From Pandoraea communis (lineage in GTDB: Bacteria > Pseudomonadota > Gammaproteobacteria > Burkholderiales > Burkholderiaceae): 64,000 nucleotides of DNA. Every line of letters begins with the position of its first letter. Within the stretch, counting starts at the first letter, position 1. Location: NCBI RefSeq assembly GCF_902459745.1, contig NZ_CABPSJ010000003.1:310001-374000 (forward strand), given 5' to 3'. The notes below the pieces were generated by a model. It searched no databases and was not told the DNA's origin. It saw nothing but the letters and a program-made list of their open reading frames with translations. Of this stretch, positions 36,943 to 46,420 are shown piece by piece. The position numbers and the translations under genes are program-made.

Positions 36943-38163
36943 TTACCCCGCTTTTTTCCTTACAGCGCGCAACTTTCGCACGGTCTTCGAGTCTGGTTCG
37001 AGTTGCAGCCATCCCGAAGTATACCAATCGTACAGAATTTCGACGATTTCTTGGCTATTTTGCTCGAAACTCGCACATTCCTCGGCATCCAGTCGACGGA
37101 GGTCGGCGAGGCGCCGTAACGTCGATCTTGCACTGACGGGGACTTCGAGCGGCTCACCGTTGACGTAGTATCGGTTGCGTCGATACAACAATTGTGTCTT
37201 CGCCGAGAGCGCCAGGCCGCGCGACGACGCTTCGCGGACGAAACGCGTCTCTGAAAGCGGCGTTTCCGGCGGGTCGAAAAACACATGCGACTTCGGTTCG
37301 CTCAACCAGCGCCCAAGGAAGTCCTCCACCTCTTTCTGTCCCCAGCGCACCTTTTCGAGTTGCGAGACGAGTGTGTCGATCATGGCATCGGGCAGCGCGG
37401 CAGGATGCTTGACGGCAGATTGCGACGGGTCGGCGTATCGGCCAGCGAAATGACGTGCGAACGGCAATTCGGGGGCGTTCTCGGCAAGGTAGTGCAGGAA
37501 GTTCTGAAGCATCTCCTGCTCGAGCGGCGCGCGAAAACCGATCGAGTACGTCATGCACTCGCCTTCGGCGACACCGTCGTGTGCATAGCCTGGCGGCAGA
37601 TACAGCATGTCGCCTGGCTCGAGCACCCATTCCTCTTCGGCTTCGAAGTGCTTCAGGATGCGCAGCGGCACACCCTCGAGCCATGTGGTGTCACGTTGCG
37701 GCCCGATGCGCCAGCGACGCTTGCCATGGGCTTGCAGCAGAAAGACATCGTAGGAGTCGAGATGCGGTCCCACACCGCCGCCATCGGTGGCGTAGCTGAT
37801 CATCACGTCGTCGAGACGAGCGTCGGGAATGAAGCGAAACTGTTGCATGAGGGCATCGACGGCCGGCGCGTGCAGATTCACACCTTGCACGAGAAGCGTC
37901 CATTGTTTGCGCGTGAGCGGCGGCAAATCGGTGGCATCGAACGGGCCGTGCTCAAGTTGCCAGCGCTTGCGCGCATGGCTGATGAGTCGAGATTCGACGT
38001 CGTCCTGCGCGGCGAGTGCGAACAGCGCGTCGCGCGAGAGCGGCGCGGTAAAGCCGGGGATCGCTTGCCGGATGAGTAGCGGGCGCTTGTGCCAGTAGCG
38101 CTTCATGAAGGCCTCGGGCGCGAGACCGCCGAGCAGGGGCGATGTGGGGCGGGATGTCGTCAT
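36943..38163 (-). CDS. roxA: Ribosomal oxygenase RoxA (cupin/JmjC)
   Basis: RoxA (YcfD) is an Fe(II)/2-oxoglutarate oxygenase that hydroxylates an arginine of ribosomal protein L16. The 406-residue protein has an N-terminal LGGLAPEAFMKRYW segment, the cupin/JmjC core with iron ligands His134-x-Asp136 in GPHLDSYDV and His195 in PPGYAHDG, and a C-terminal winged-helix region. It starts at the ATG at 38163 and is divergent from slyD, from which it is separated by 215 bp. Confidence 0.88.
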   Translation of the reverse strand: MTTSRPTSPLLGGLAPEAFMKRYWHKRPLLIRQAIPGFTAPLSRDALFALAAQDDVESRLISHARKRWQLEHGPFDATDLPPLTRKQWTLLVQGVNLHAPAVDALMQQFRFIPDARLDDVMISYATDGGGVGPHLDSYDVFLLQAHGKRRWRIGPQRDTTWLEGVPLRILKHFEAEEEWVLEPGDMLYLPPGYAHDGVAEGECMTYSIGFRAPLEQEMLQNFLHYLAENAPELPFARHFAGRYADPSQSAVKHPAALPDAMIDTLVSQLEKVRWGQKEVEDFLGRWLSEPKSHVFFDPPETPLSETRFVREASSRGLALSAKTQLLYRRNRYYVNGEPLEVPVSARSTLRRLADLRRLDAEECASFEQNSQEIVEILYDWYTSGWLQLEPDSKTVRKLRAVRKKAG

Positions 38164-38348
38164 GCGTAGATCGATGCGTTAAAAGTGACAGCGGGAGGCA
38201 ACGGCGCCGGTGTCTGTCATCCGATGGCAGCCCGGCGCGTGCTTGCGCGAGGTGCAGGAATGAACACAATGCGAACACGCGGTGCGCCCGCTTGCGGACC
38301 TCGATGTCGCTTCAGGTTACTGCCGGGGCGCTGTCATACGGCTGCGCG

Positions 38349-38354
38349 TATAAT
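38349..38354 (+). promoter_or_regulatory. slyD -10 box
   Basis: A consensus TATAAT lies 25 bases before the slyD start, with GGAGAG as the ribosome-binding site. No convincing -35 box is visible at the usual spacing. Confidence 0.55.
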
Positions 38355-38378
38355 GCGGGCTGTTTTCCGGAGAGTTTG

Positions 38379-38906
38379 ATGAAGATCGAAAAGAATACCG
38401 TCGTCTCGGTGACTTACAAGTTGTCGGACGCTCAGGGCAACCTGATCGAAGAAAGCGGCGCCGAGCCGATGGTTTATCTGCACGGCGGCTATGATGGCAC
38501 GTTCCCCAAGATCGAGGAAGCGCTCGATGGCCAGGACGTTGGCTATGAGGCGCAACTGCAACTGGAACCGGCCGACGCGTTCGGCGACTACGATTCCGAG
38601 TTGATCAAGGTCGAAGAGCGTGGCCGTTTCCCGGAGCCGCTGGAAGTCGGCATGCAGTTCGAAGGCACGCCGGAAGATGGTGACGATGAGTCCGACACGT
38701 TGATCTACACGGTGACGGACGTTGCCGACGACAAGGTTGTGCTCGACGGCAATCATCCGCTCGCGGGCATGGCGCTGCGTTTCGATCTGAAGGTGACCGA
38801 CGTGCGTCAGGCGACGGAAGAGGAAATCGAGCACCAGCACGCGCATGGTGCGTCGGGTCTCGAGGTCGTCGACGAAGACGAAGACGACGCACCGACGCTG
38901 CACTGA
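38379..38906 (+). CDS. slyD: FKBP-type peptidyl-prolyl isomerase SlyD
   Basis: SlyD catalyses proline cis-trans isomerisation and is a chaperone; in E. coli it also delivers nickel. The 175-residue protein has the FKBP part (MKIEKNTVVSVTYKL, GAEPMVYLHGG), the inserted chaperone flap (YEAQLQLEPADAFGDYD) and a C-terminal GMALRFDLKVTDVR strand. Its tail has HQHAHG and an acidic end but no Cys, so the nickel-binding tail is reduced. The ATG at 38379 follows GGAGAG. Confidence 0.93.
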   Translation: MKIEKNTVVSVTYKLSDAQGNLIEESGAEPMVYLHGGYDGTFPKIEEALDGQDVGYEAQLQLEPADAFGDYDSELIKVEERGRFPEPLEVGMQFEGTPEDGDDESDTLIYTVTDVADDKVVLDGNHPLAGMALRFDLKVTDVRQATEEEIEHQHAHGASGLEVVDEDEDDAPTLH

Positions 38907-38978
38907 GTTTCGGCGTCGCACTGCTGTCTAAGGGCAGTGCAGGCGACGCACGACGCGCGAAAGCCGTATCAGGACATT

Positions 38979-39026
38979 CGCCGGGTCCGGCGCATTGCAT
39001 ATCGCGATGCGCCGGACCCGGCGTTT
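38979..39026 (+). terminator. Long-stem terminator between slyD and the convergent gene
   Basis: CGCCGGGTCCGGCGCAT (38979-38995) and its exact complement (39007-39023) form a 17-bp perfect stem with an 11-base loop, then TTT. It lies between two convergent genes and could terminate the slyD transcript. Confidence 0.75.
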
Positions 39027-39044
39027 GCGTTTCCAGGGCCTCGC

Positions 39045-40394
39045 TCAGCGGCTGTGCGCGGCGGGATGTGTCGCCGTGTTGGGCGTGCGTGCGGGGCCGA
39101 TGGGCGTGACGCCCTGATTGGGGTCCGAGCTGACCGAACTGGCTCCGGTGACCAGACCGGACGACGGATAGACGGCGGAGTACGGCGCGGCGTAGGGCGC
39201 AGCGCCTGAGGGGCTGGCGGACGTTCTGCCGGGTTCGGGGTTCGGCGCGACGACCGATGCCGGCGCCGCGCCACTGCTGCGCTGAGCATTGGCCGCTGCC
39301 GCGCTATTGGGGGCGAGCGCCACGCTCTCGAAGCGGAACAGTTGCGGCGTACGCGGATCGACGCGCACGCGCACCCAGCGGTCTGCCGCGGGCGAGCCAT
39401 AGCTGCTCAGTTGCGTGAATGACTTGACGGGCGCGCCGTGGGTATCGCGCAGCGGTTGCGTGTGACGCATCGTCTTGCCGCTGTCGATCAACAGGATTGG
39501 CGCTTTGAAGCGATTGGCAAGGCGCAGCAACTGCGCACGGAAATCCTTATAGCCATCGATCCCGTGCCGTCCGGACCGCTCCGAGAAGATGCCGCCCAGA
39601 CCACCGCTGTGCGCCGGTTCGAACTCCGGATCGGCTTGCGCGACGATGACCATGCCAATAGCGTCCTTCTGTTGTGCGTAGACCGCCGCGTGCTGCAACC
39701 AGACGCGCGTTGCAATGACCCGATCTTCGTATTCGCCGTTGCGTCCTCCGGCCGAGCGGTAATTGTTGTTGTTACCCGGAAGGTTCAGGCCGACGAACAC
39801 CACGCCGCGATAGAACCACCGCACGTTCTCGTGATACTGGCGAAAGCGTGCCATGTCGCTCTGACGCGTGATGTCGAACTGTGCGTAACCCACGGGGCCC
39901 GGGCCGAGCAGCGCATCGTCGTTGAATGCGTGATCGCGCAGAAAATCGAGGCGCTCCACGGGGTTGTAGCTCCCCTCGCTGGCGCGCTGGCAATCGGCCC
40001 AGTCGTTAGCGCCGGGCACATAGAGAAGCGGCTTGGGAGAACTGGCGAGCAGACTCAGGCGCTGCGTGATGAGTTCGTCACGGCACGACTCCGTGACGTC
40101 TTTGATATTGCCCGCGTGAACGACAAATGCAGCCTGCGTGTCGCCAATGTTGGTCAGCACGCTGCGCACCACGGGCACTTCGGCATTCCCGAACGGGGTA
40201 TTGCCGAGCACGGCAAAATCGAACGGCGGCGGTTTGGGTGCGCTCTTGGCCACGGCTTTCGCGGCGGGCTTCGCGTTGCCCTGCGACGCTGCTGCCAACG
40301 TTGAACCCGTCGCCAGCGCAAGTGCCACGAAGCACACCGCGAACAAGCCGACGCGGGGGTGGCGAGGGGCGCGCAGGCGACGCAGCTTCAACAC
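39045..40394 (-). CDS. Secreted metallophosphoesterase-like protein, putative pseudoenzyme
   Basis: The 449-residue protein has a signal peptide or N-terminal anchor (about 15-37) and a calcineurin-like metallophosphoesterase domain (about 58-350), then an Ala/Ser/Pro-rich tail of about 90 residues. Relatives I know of from Burkholderia carry metal motifs GDTPY, GDIKSG, GDNEWTDC and HGDTH. Here the matching positions read GNTPF (64-68), GNIKD (95-99), GANDWADC (128-135) and IDSGKT (303-308), so the metal aspartates and histidine appear lost. The conserved NNNN and WVRVRVDP segments are kept. It probably no longer cuts phosphoesters. Start is a GTG six bases after the mutS stop, with no clear ribosome-binding site. 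Confidence 0.65.
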   Translation of the reverse strand: MLKLRRLRAPRHPRVGLFAVCFVALALATGSTLAAASQGNAKPAAKAVAKSAPKPPPFDFAVLGNTPFGNAEVPVVRSVLTNIGDTQAAFVVHAGNIKDVTESCRDELITQRLSLLASSPKPLLYVPGANDWADCQRASEGSYNPVERLDFLRDHAFNDDALLGPGPVGYAQFDITRQSDMARFRQYHENVRWFYRGVVFVGLNLPGNNNNYRSAGGRNGEYEDRVIATRVWLQHAAVYAQQKDAIGMVIVAQADPEFEPAHSGGLGGIFSERSGRHGIDGYKDFRAQLLRLANRFKAPILLIDSGKTMRHTQPLRDTHGAPVKSFTQLSSYGSPAADRWVRVRVDPRTPQLFRFESVALAPNSAAAANAQRSSGAAPASVVAPNPEPGRTSASPSGAAPYAAPYSAVYPSSGLVTGASSVSSDPNQGVTPIGPARTPNTATHPAAHSR

Positions 40395-40400
40395 GGGAAG

Positions 40401-43103
40401 TCAGTGGTTCGCGCGGCCGTCCATCAGGCCTCGCAGTTCATACAACAGTTCAAGCGCTTCGCGCGGACGAAGGTCGTCCGGATCGATCTGTGCCAGACGC
40501 GCCAGCGCGGCCTCGGCGTCCAGGTCGAGTGCGGCGGCCCGACGTGTCGTATCAGGTGTCCCCTGATGTGCCGCCACGCTGCCGGCATCGTCGTCGAGAT
40601 CGTCCTCGATGGGCGCGCGGGGCGCGAACAGATCGAGCTGCGGTGCGGCCGGATCGAGCGCCTGCTGTTCGAGCAACGCAAGATGCTTGCGCGCCGCGCG
40701 AATGACCGGCATCGGCACCCCGGCAAGCTGCGCGACCTGCAAGCCGTAGCTCTGGCTCGCGGGGCCATCCTGAACCGCGTGCAGGAACACGATGCCTTCA
40801 CCATGCTCTACGGCCGACAGATGCACGTTCGCGCATTGCGGGAATTCGTCCGGGAGTTGCGTCAGTTCGAAATAGTGCGTGGCGAACAACGTGTAGCAGC
40901 GATTGTGACCGAGCAGATGCCGCGCAATCGCCCATGCTAGCGCGAGGCCATCGAACGTCGACGTGCCGCGTCCGATTTCGTCCATCAGCACGAGGCTCTG
41001 GTCGGTTGCCGTATGCAGAATCGCCGCCGATTCGGTCATCTCGACCATGAACGTCGAGCGTCCGCCCGCGAGGTCGTCCGAGGCGCCGATACGCGTGAAG
41101 ATGGCATCGAGCGGCCCGAGGCGTACGGCCTCGGCGGGCACGTAGCAGCCCACGTAAGCGAGCAGGGCGATCAGCGCGGTCTGACGCATGAACGTCGACT
41201 TACCGCCCATGTTCGGGCCGGTGATGAGCAGCAGGCGGCGGGCATCGCCCAGCGAACAATCGTTGGCGATGAAGCGCTCCACCTGTTGCTCAACGACCGG
41301 ATGACGACCCTGACGAATGTCCACCACGCGATCTTGCACCAGCTCGGGCTTTACCCAGCCCAGTGTCTCGGCGCGTTCGGCCAGGGCGGAGAGAACGTCC
41401 AGTTGGGCGAGTGCCTGCGCAATGCGCTTGAACTCGGTGATGTGCGGCAGCAGGGCTTGCAGCAGCGCGTCGTAAAGCAGTTTTTCCCGGGCGAGCGAAC
41501 GTTCCTGTGCAGACAGCGCCTTGTCTTCGAATGTCTTCAGTTCCGGCGTGATGTAGCGCTCGGCATTCTTGAGCGTCTGACGGCGACGATAGTCATCGGG
41601 CACCTTGTCGGTCTGGCCGCGCGTGACTTCAATATAAAAGCCATGCACCTTGTTGAACTCGACACGCAAATTGTTGATGCCGGTACGGGCACGCTCGCGC
41701 GTTTCCAGATCGATGAGGAACTGTCCGCAGTTCTCCGAGATGTCCCGCAACTCGTCGAGGTCGGCATCGTAGCCGCGCGCGATGACGCCGCCGTCGCGCA
41801 CCATCGCAGCCGGGTCTTGCGCAACGGCGCTCGTGAGCAGCGCGAGCGCGGCGTCGGGAATGGCAAGGTCTTCGTGCAGGATGGCAAGCAGCGGCGAACT
41901 TGTTTCGACGGCGCGCAGTGTGGTGTGCAGCTCGGGCAGACGGCGCAAGGCATCGCGCAGGCTCGACAGATCGCGTGGACGCGCCGTGAGCAGTGCCAGA
42001 CGTGCCGTAATTCGCTCGACGTCCGCCACATGTCGCAGTTCGCTGTTCAGCGCGCGCCACGTGCCGGGGCCTTCGAGCAACGTGGCGATGGCCTGTTGGC
42101 GCGACTGCGGCACCTGCTGATCGCGCATCGGGTGGTGAAGCCAGTGACGCATCAGGCGGCTGCCCATCGTGGTGCCGCAGGTGTCGAGCAACGAGAGCAG
42201 CGTTGGCGATTCGGTGCCGCGCAGCGTCTCGGTGAGTTCCAGATTGCGCCGGGTCGCGGCGTCCAGGCCAATATAGGCCGCTTCCCGCTCCACGTTCAGA
42301 CTTTGCACATGGCGCAGCGACTGGCCCTGCGTAGCGGCTGCGTATTGCAGTAGCGCACCGGCCGCACCTAGCGCGGGGTTCAGGCCATCGCAGCCGAAGG
42401 CCGTCAGGCTGGCAACGCCGAGTTGATCGCGCAGTCGCTGCGTGCCGGCAGCCGTGTCGAAATGCCAGTCGGGCACCCGGGTCGTGGTGCCGAGGGAAAG
42501 GCCCTCGAACGTTTTCAAGGCGCTATCCGGCACGAGTGTCTCGGCCGGGCGGATGCGCTCCAGCTCGCGCGGCAGCTTATCGGCGGCCACTTCCATCAGG
42601 CGCAGTTCGCCGCTGGCGAGCGACAGCCACGCGAGGCCGGCGATGCATTCGCTGGCGCGCCGGGCCGGGGGTATCTGCACGGCGAGCAGATACTGATCGA
42701 CCTTGTCGCTGAGCAGCGCGGCGTCGGTCAGCGTGCCGGGGGTAACGATGCGCACGACTTTGCGCTCCACGGGGCCCTTGGCGGTGGCCGGGTCGCCGAT
42801 CTGCTCGCAGATGGCGACCGATTCGCCTAGCTTGACCAGCTTGCCAAGATATTGCTCCACGGCGTGATGGGGAACGCCGGCCATGCGGATCGGTTGACCG
42901 CCGGACTGGCCGCGCGCGGTAAGCGTGAGGTCGAGCAGGCGTGCCGCCTTGGCCGCGTCATCATGGAACAGCTCGTAGAAGTCGCCCATGCGATAGAAGA
43001 CGAGCATGTTCGGATGCTCGGCCTTGATGCGCGTGTACTGCTGCATCATCGGCGTCATCGGTGCGGTGGAGGCGGGGGCAGGGGTAGCTTGGGTGCTCGT
43101 CAT
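40401..43103 (-). CDS. mutS: DNA mismatch repair protein MutS
   Basis: MutS recognises base mismatches and starts methyl-directed or general mismatch repair. The 900-residue protein has the N-terminal mismatch-binding domain with the Phe-x-Glu motif in [13 protein letters not shown], the connector, lever and clamp domains, and the C-terminal ATPase with Walker [14 protein letters not shown] and the [12 protein letters not shown] motif. It starts at the ATG at 43103. The next minus-strand gene lies six bases downstream, so both may share one transcript. Confidence 0.96.
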   Translation of the reverse strand: MTSTQATPAPASTAPMTPMMQQYTRIKAEHPNMLVFYRMGDFYELFHDDAAKAARLLDLTLTARGQSGGQPIRMAGVPHHAVEQYLGKLVKLGESVAICEQIGDPATAKGPVERKVVRIVTPGTLTDAALLSDKVDQYLLAVQIPPARRASECIAGLAWLSLASGELRLMEVAADKLPRELERIRPAETLVPDSALKTFEGLSLGTTTRVPDWHFDTAAGTQRLRDQLGVASLTAFGCDGLNPALGAAGALLQYAAATQGQSLRHVQSLNVEREAAYIGLDAATRRNLELTETLRGTESPTLLSLLDTCGTTMGSRLMRHWLHHPMRDQQVPQSRQQAIATLLEGPGTWRALNSELRHVADVERITARLALLTARPRDLSSLRDALRRLPELHTTLRAVETSSPLLAILHEDLAIPDAALALLTSAVAQDPAAMVRDGGVIARGYDADLDELRDISENCGQFLIDLETRERARTGINNLRVEFNKVHGFYIEVTRGQTDKVPDDYRRRQTLKNAERYITPELKTFEDKALSAQERSLAREKLLYDALLQALLPHITEFKRIAQALAQLDVLSALAERAETLGWVKPELVQDRVVDIRQGRHPVVEQQVERFIANDCSLGDARRLLLITGPNMGGKSTFMRQTALIALLAYVGCYVPAEAVRLGPLDAIFTRIGASDDLAGGRSTFMVEMTESAAILHTATDQSLVLMDEIGRGTSTFDGLALAWAIARHLLGHNRCYTLFATHYFELTQLPDEFPQCANVHLSAVEHGEGIVFLHAVQDGPASQSYGLQVAQLAGVPMPVIRAARKHLALLEQQALDPAAPQLDLFAPRAPIEDDLDDDAGSVAAHQGTPDTTRRAAALDLDAEAALARLAQIDPDDLRPREALELLYELRGLMDGRANH

Positions 43104-43411
43104 GAATGAATTCGGGTCGGGCGAGTCGGGTCACGATGCCTTGGGCAGGTGGCACCTGCCGGAGGATCTCGCGGTGAGCCGGCATGCAGCGCGCCGGTTC
43201 GCACCATCGTGGCGCGTTGGATGCGCAATTTTACGACGGGTTTGACCCGGCCCGTCATGCGACGTGCTGCGATGTTGCCTTCAGGTGTCGGTAAACATGT
43301 CACATGAAGGGGGCGAATTATTCTCAAGTTTCCCGAAAATGTGCCGTTTCGGGTGGTAAGCTCCGCAAAAATTACCAAAAAGCAGCGCAAGCTACTCTCG
43401 CACGGGTCAGT
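43104..43411. other. Intergenic region upstream of the diguanylate cyclase gene
   Basis: This 308-bp gap separates mutS (minus) from the diguanylate cyclase (plus). It has two tandem inverted repeats: CCCGAAA/TTTCGGG (43332-43353) and GGTAA/TTACC (43355-43376), in front of the translation start. An upstream in-frame ATG at 43304 could lengthen the protein, but the added 36 residues are hydrophilic and unlike the family. Confidence 0.5.
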
Positions 43412-45385
43412 ATGGTGAAGTCGTTGAAGGGACGAGTCGCGTTGGCGACAGCGCTCGTCTCGATGGTATTGATCGTCGGTGTGGCCGTTGGCATCGAGTT
43501 TTTCGTTTACGGGGAATTGCGAAACTCGATGCAGGCGCAGCTGGACTCGCAGGTCAAGCTCGTGGCCGACCAGCTCGACGACAAATTGCGGGGAAAGTTT
43601 CTCGCGCTGCATCGTATGTCCCGCCATATTGGCGATCTCCACGCCATGACGCCCGCGCAGTTCGACACCTTTGCCGGCATGTCGGTGTCGATGCCGGAGA
43701 CGTTCAACACACTTTTCGTGGCCGCTCCCGACGGCCGCGTGCTCTACGACTCGACGTTCCCCGCCACGCCCTTCAATATTGCCGATCGCGATTACTTCCA
43801 GCAACTGCTCGCGGGCGCGCCGCAGGCCGCCTCAAGCGTGATTGCGGGCAAGATCACGCGCTCGCCGGGCATCGTGCTCGCTGTGCCTGTCACCGATGCG
43901 CAGGGTAAGGTGATGGCCGTGATCGGCGGGGCAGTCAATTTGCTGCGGCAGAATTTTATCGTTGATCTGGCGAGCAACGCGATCGGCGAGACGGGGCGTT
44001 ACTGTCTGGTCACCAACGAGAATCCGGCGCGGTACGTCATTCAGGCCGATGTGACAAAGATTCTCACCCCGGTGGGGCCGGAGCAGACGTTGTGCGGTAT
44101 ACGCGATCCCGGCCAGCACGAGATCGTCCACATGCACCCGCTGGTCGCGCGCGCGACCATGACGACGACGGGGTGGTCGGTCGTGGCGGTAGTGCCCGGT
44201 GCCGAAGCTTTCGATCCGCTCGCGCGGGTGCGGCGGCGCGTCATCATGCTCGCGATCGCCGCCATCGGTATTGCGGCGTTTGCGATGTGGTGGATGGCGC
44301 GGCGCATGTTGCATCCGCTCGACACGCTGCGCAACCTCGTACAGCGCAGCGCCGGCGATATGCGTGCCGTGCAATCGCTGCCCGTGCAGCGTGCCGACGA
44401 GATCGGAGCGCTCGCGAACACGTTTCGCGACATGATGGAACAGTTGGGCGATCGTACGGAGGCGCTGGAAATATCGCGCGAGGCGGCACGCGCGCACGTG
44501 CGTCGCATGCAGGAGATCGCAGATCGCGTGCCCTATTTGGTGGCGTTTCTCGACGGTGAAGAGCGCTTCGCGTTCGTGAACCGGGCCTGTGAGCAGCGAT
44601 TGCGCCACTCGCGCGAGCGCATTCTCGGCGCGACGGCGCGCGAGTTGCTTGGCCCGTCGCTGTATCGTGAATTTGCGCCTTACCTGTCGCGGGCATACGC
44701 CGGCGAGGCCGCCACCTTCGTCTGGGATTTCGGCGAAGACGCGGCGTATCGCTGCTTCGAAGTGAGTTATCAACCGGAGTGGGCGTCGCAGAATGTGCTC
44801 GCCGGCGTTCACGTATTTGTGCGCGACATCACCGTAGAGCGTTCGAACGAGCGGCGCTGGCGACGTGAATCGCACACCGATCACCTCACTGGGCTGCTCA
44901 ATCGCAAGGGATTCGATCAGGCGCTGGCCAACGCCGTGCGACGTGCGCGCGAAGGCGCCGGGGCGCAGGCGCTGCTGTTCGTCGATCTGGATCGCTTCAA
45001 GGTGGTCAACGACACCTGGGGCCATGCGCTGGGTGACGAACTGCTTCGGCGGCTGGCCAAGCGGCTTGTGGCGAGCGTGCGTGAGAGCGATGCCATCGCC
45101 CGTTTCGGCGGCGACGAGTTTGCCGTCATCATGGGGGATGTTCAGGATGTCGTCGACGTCGAGCGCACGGCGATGTCGATTCTCGATCTGGCGTCGCGGC
45201 CAATGGTGCTGTCCGTCGGTGAGGTGAGTGTGGGGGCCTGTGTCGGCGTGGCGATGGTCGCGCGTGGTGAGGACAAGACGCCCGACATGCTGTTCCAGGC
45301 CGCAGACCGCGCGCTCTACAACGCGAAACACGGCGGACGCGGGCGCTTCGTGCTCGGCGATGGTGCGCCCGGCCGATTCGCGTGA
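43412..45385 (+). CDS. Membrane diguanylate cyclase (dCache-HAMP-PAS-GGDEF)
   Basis: This 657-residue sensor makes cyclic di-GMP. It has one membrane helix (about 8-32), a periplasmic dCache ligand domain (about 40-270, with DRDYFQQLLAG), a second helix (276-297), HAMP (about 298-350), a PAS domain (about 368-475) and a C-terminal GGDEF domain. The active site GGDEF is intact at 566-570, and the product-inhibition I-site RxxD is present at 557-560 exactly five residues upstream. Hence it should be active and feedback-limited; the ligand is unknown. The ATG at 43412 is preferred on family length. Confidence 0.93.
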   Translation: MVKSLKGRVALATALVSMVLIVGVAVGIEFFVYGELRNSMQAQLDSQVKLVADQLDDKLRGKFLALHRMSRHIGDLHAMTPAQFDTFAGMSVSMPETFNTLFVAAPDGRVLYDSTFPATPFNIADRDYFQQLLAGAPQAASSVIAGKITRSPGIVLAVPVTDAQGKVMAVIGGAVNLLRQNFIVDLASNAIGETGRYCLVTNENPARYVIQADVTKILTPVGPEQTLCGIRDPGQHEIVHMHPLVARATMTTTGWSVVAVVPGAEAFDPLARVRRRVIMLAIAAIGIAAFAMWWMARRMLHPLDTLRNLVQRSAGDMRAVQSLPVQRADEIGALANTFRDMMEQLGDRTEALEISREAARAHVRRMQEIADRVPYLVAFLDGEERFAFVNRACEQRLRHSRERILGATARELLGPSLYREFAPYLSRAYAGEAATFVWDFGEDAAYRCFEVSYQPEWASQNVLAGVHVFVRDITVERSNERRWRRESHTDHLTGLLNRKGFDQALANAVRRAREGAGAQALLFVDLDRFKVVNDTWGHALGDELLRRLAKRLVASVRESDAIARFGGDEFAVIMGDVQDVVDVERTAMSILDLASRPMVLSVGEVSVGACVGVAMVARGEDKTPDMLFQAADRALYNAKHGGRGRFVLGDGAPGRFA

Positions 45386-45631
45386 GCGGGCGCTCACCGG
45401 GGCGGCGAGATGTCTCGCGGATGTCGACGGTAATGCGCTGGCGTTTGCCGGGAGGGTTGGCCTGCGGTGAGCGTCGCGTATTAGGCAACGGCAATCGAAC
45501 ACGCCATTGCGATGAGCTTCTGTGAAGTTACGAGCGTGAATTGTCTGTCGCACAATGAACGACGCCGTACGTTGACTGCTTACCGCAGTCGATGGAGCCG
45601 GCGAGCGAAAGTGTTCATACAGGAGGCGGGC

Positions 45632-46003
45632 ATGAAACTCGAAGGCGGACGAAGCCGGGTAACCACGCGGGCGGCTTCCGACGCAGGGTGGCGCGAGGCT
45701 GGGGCGCGCCGTGAGCCACCGCGGGCATCGCATCGGGCGCCGCGGTCGCGGCAGCGTACCGAGGGACGCGACGACAATCCGAGGTATCTGAGTTTGTCGG
45801 TTCGCGAAAACGAAGTGTTTCATATGCTGGTCGACGGCCTGGCCGTCAATGAGATCGTTGATGTCATGCATTCGAGCGAGCGAACGATCGCAGCACACGT
45901 CGCAAATATCCTGCACAAACTCGCGCTCGACGATAGTGCAGACCTGATCGGCTACGCCATTCGGCACGGGCTGATCGACGAAGGGGGGGAAGGCGTCGCC
46001 TGA
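45632..46003 (+). CDS. Solo LuxR-type HTH protein
   Basis: The 123-residue protein has an Arg-rich, likely disordered N-terminal half (about 1-52) and a C-terminal LuxR-type helix-turn-helix (53-116: LSVRENEVFHMLVDGLAVNE, then IAAHVANILHKL). It has no receiver or autoinducer domain, so it is a solo DNA-binding protein. AGGAGG at a good distance supports the ATG at 45632. It lies 246 bp after the diguanylate cyclase gene on the same strand; a functional link is possible but unproven. Confidence 0.85.
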   Translation: MKLEGGRSRVTTRAASDAGWREAGARREPPRASHRAPRSRQRTEGRDDNPRYLSLSVRENEVFHMLVDGLAVNEIVDVMHSSERTIAAHVANILHKLALDDSADLIGYAIRHGLIDEGGEGVA

Positions 46004-46420
46004 CGGTCTTTCCGAGGTAGGCGTCGCTGGCTTGCCCCGAACCGCCGGCTTCTTCCTTTTGGGCACAATCCGGCGCGTCGCACAAGGTCGTTACGATCCC
46101 ACGCGACGCGCCCGTCAACCAGACAGTGAGCGCGTCGGTTCACGTCGCGCAAACCAAACCAACTGCGAGCACGTTGCCAATGTCGTGCCAACGTCCCGAA
46201 TAATTCCGATTGATCGAGAACGAGCGCGAGGTTCGCTTCGTCGGCCAACACGATCGCGCTGTCGGTGATAAGGTACCGGCTCGACACAATTTACCGAGGG
46301 TGCGTGTCATGGCCGGTGCGCTTGAAGGCGCGCGGCGCAGGCATCATCCTCACGACCCCAACGAGACGGGCGACCCGCTTCGATGCGAGGACTTCGCCCC
46401 CGAAACCGAGGACAGACACG
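46004..46420. other. Intergenic region upstream of the quinone oxidoreductase gene
   Basis: In this 417-bp gap I see no gene, RNA or strong promoter. Reading frames on both strands here have no recognisable motif and no clear ribosome-binding site. It presumably carries the promoter of the qor-tpiA-secG stretch. Confidence 0.5.

Noticed and set aside
43304-43411. Extended diguanylate cyclase start at 43304
   Set aside because: It would translate through two hairpins, and the first 36 residues are not family-like.
45952-46287. Open frame of 111 codons on the minus strand after the LuxR-type gene
   Set aside because: There is no ribosome-binding site, no family resemblance, and it overlaps the end of the LuxR-type gene.
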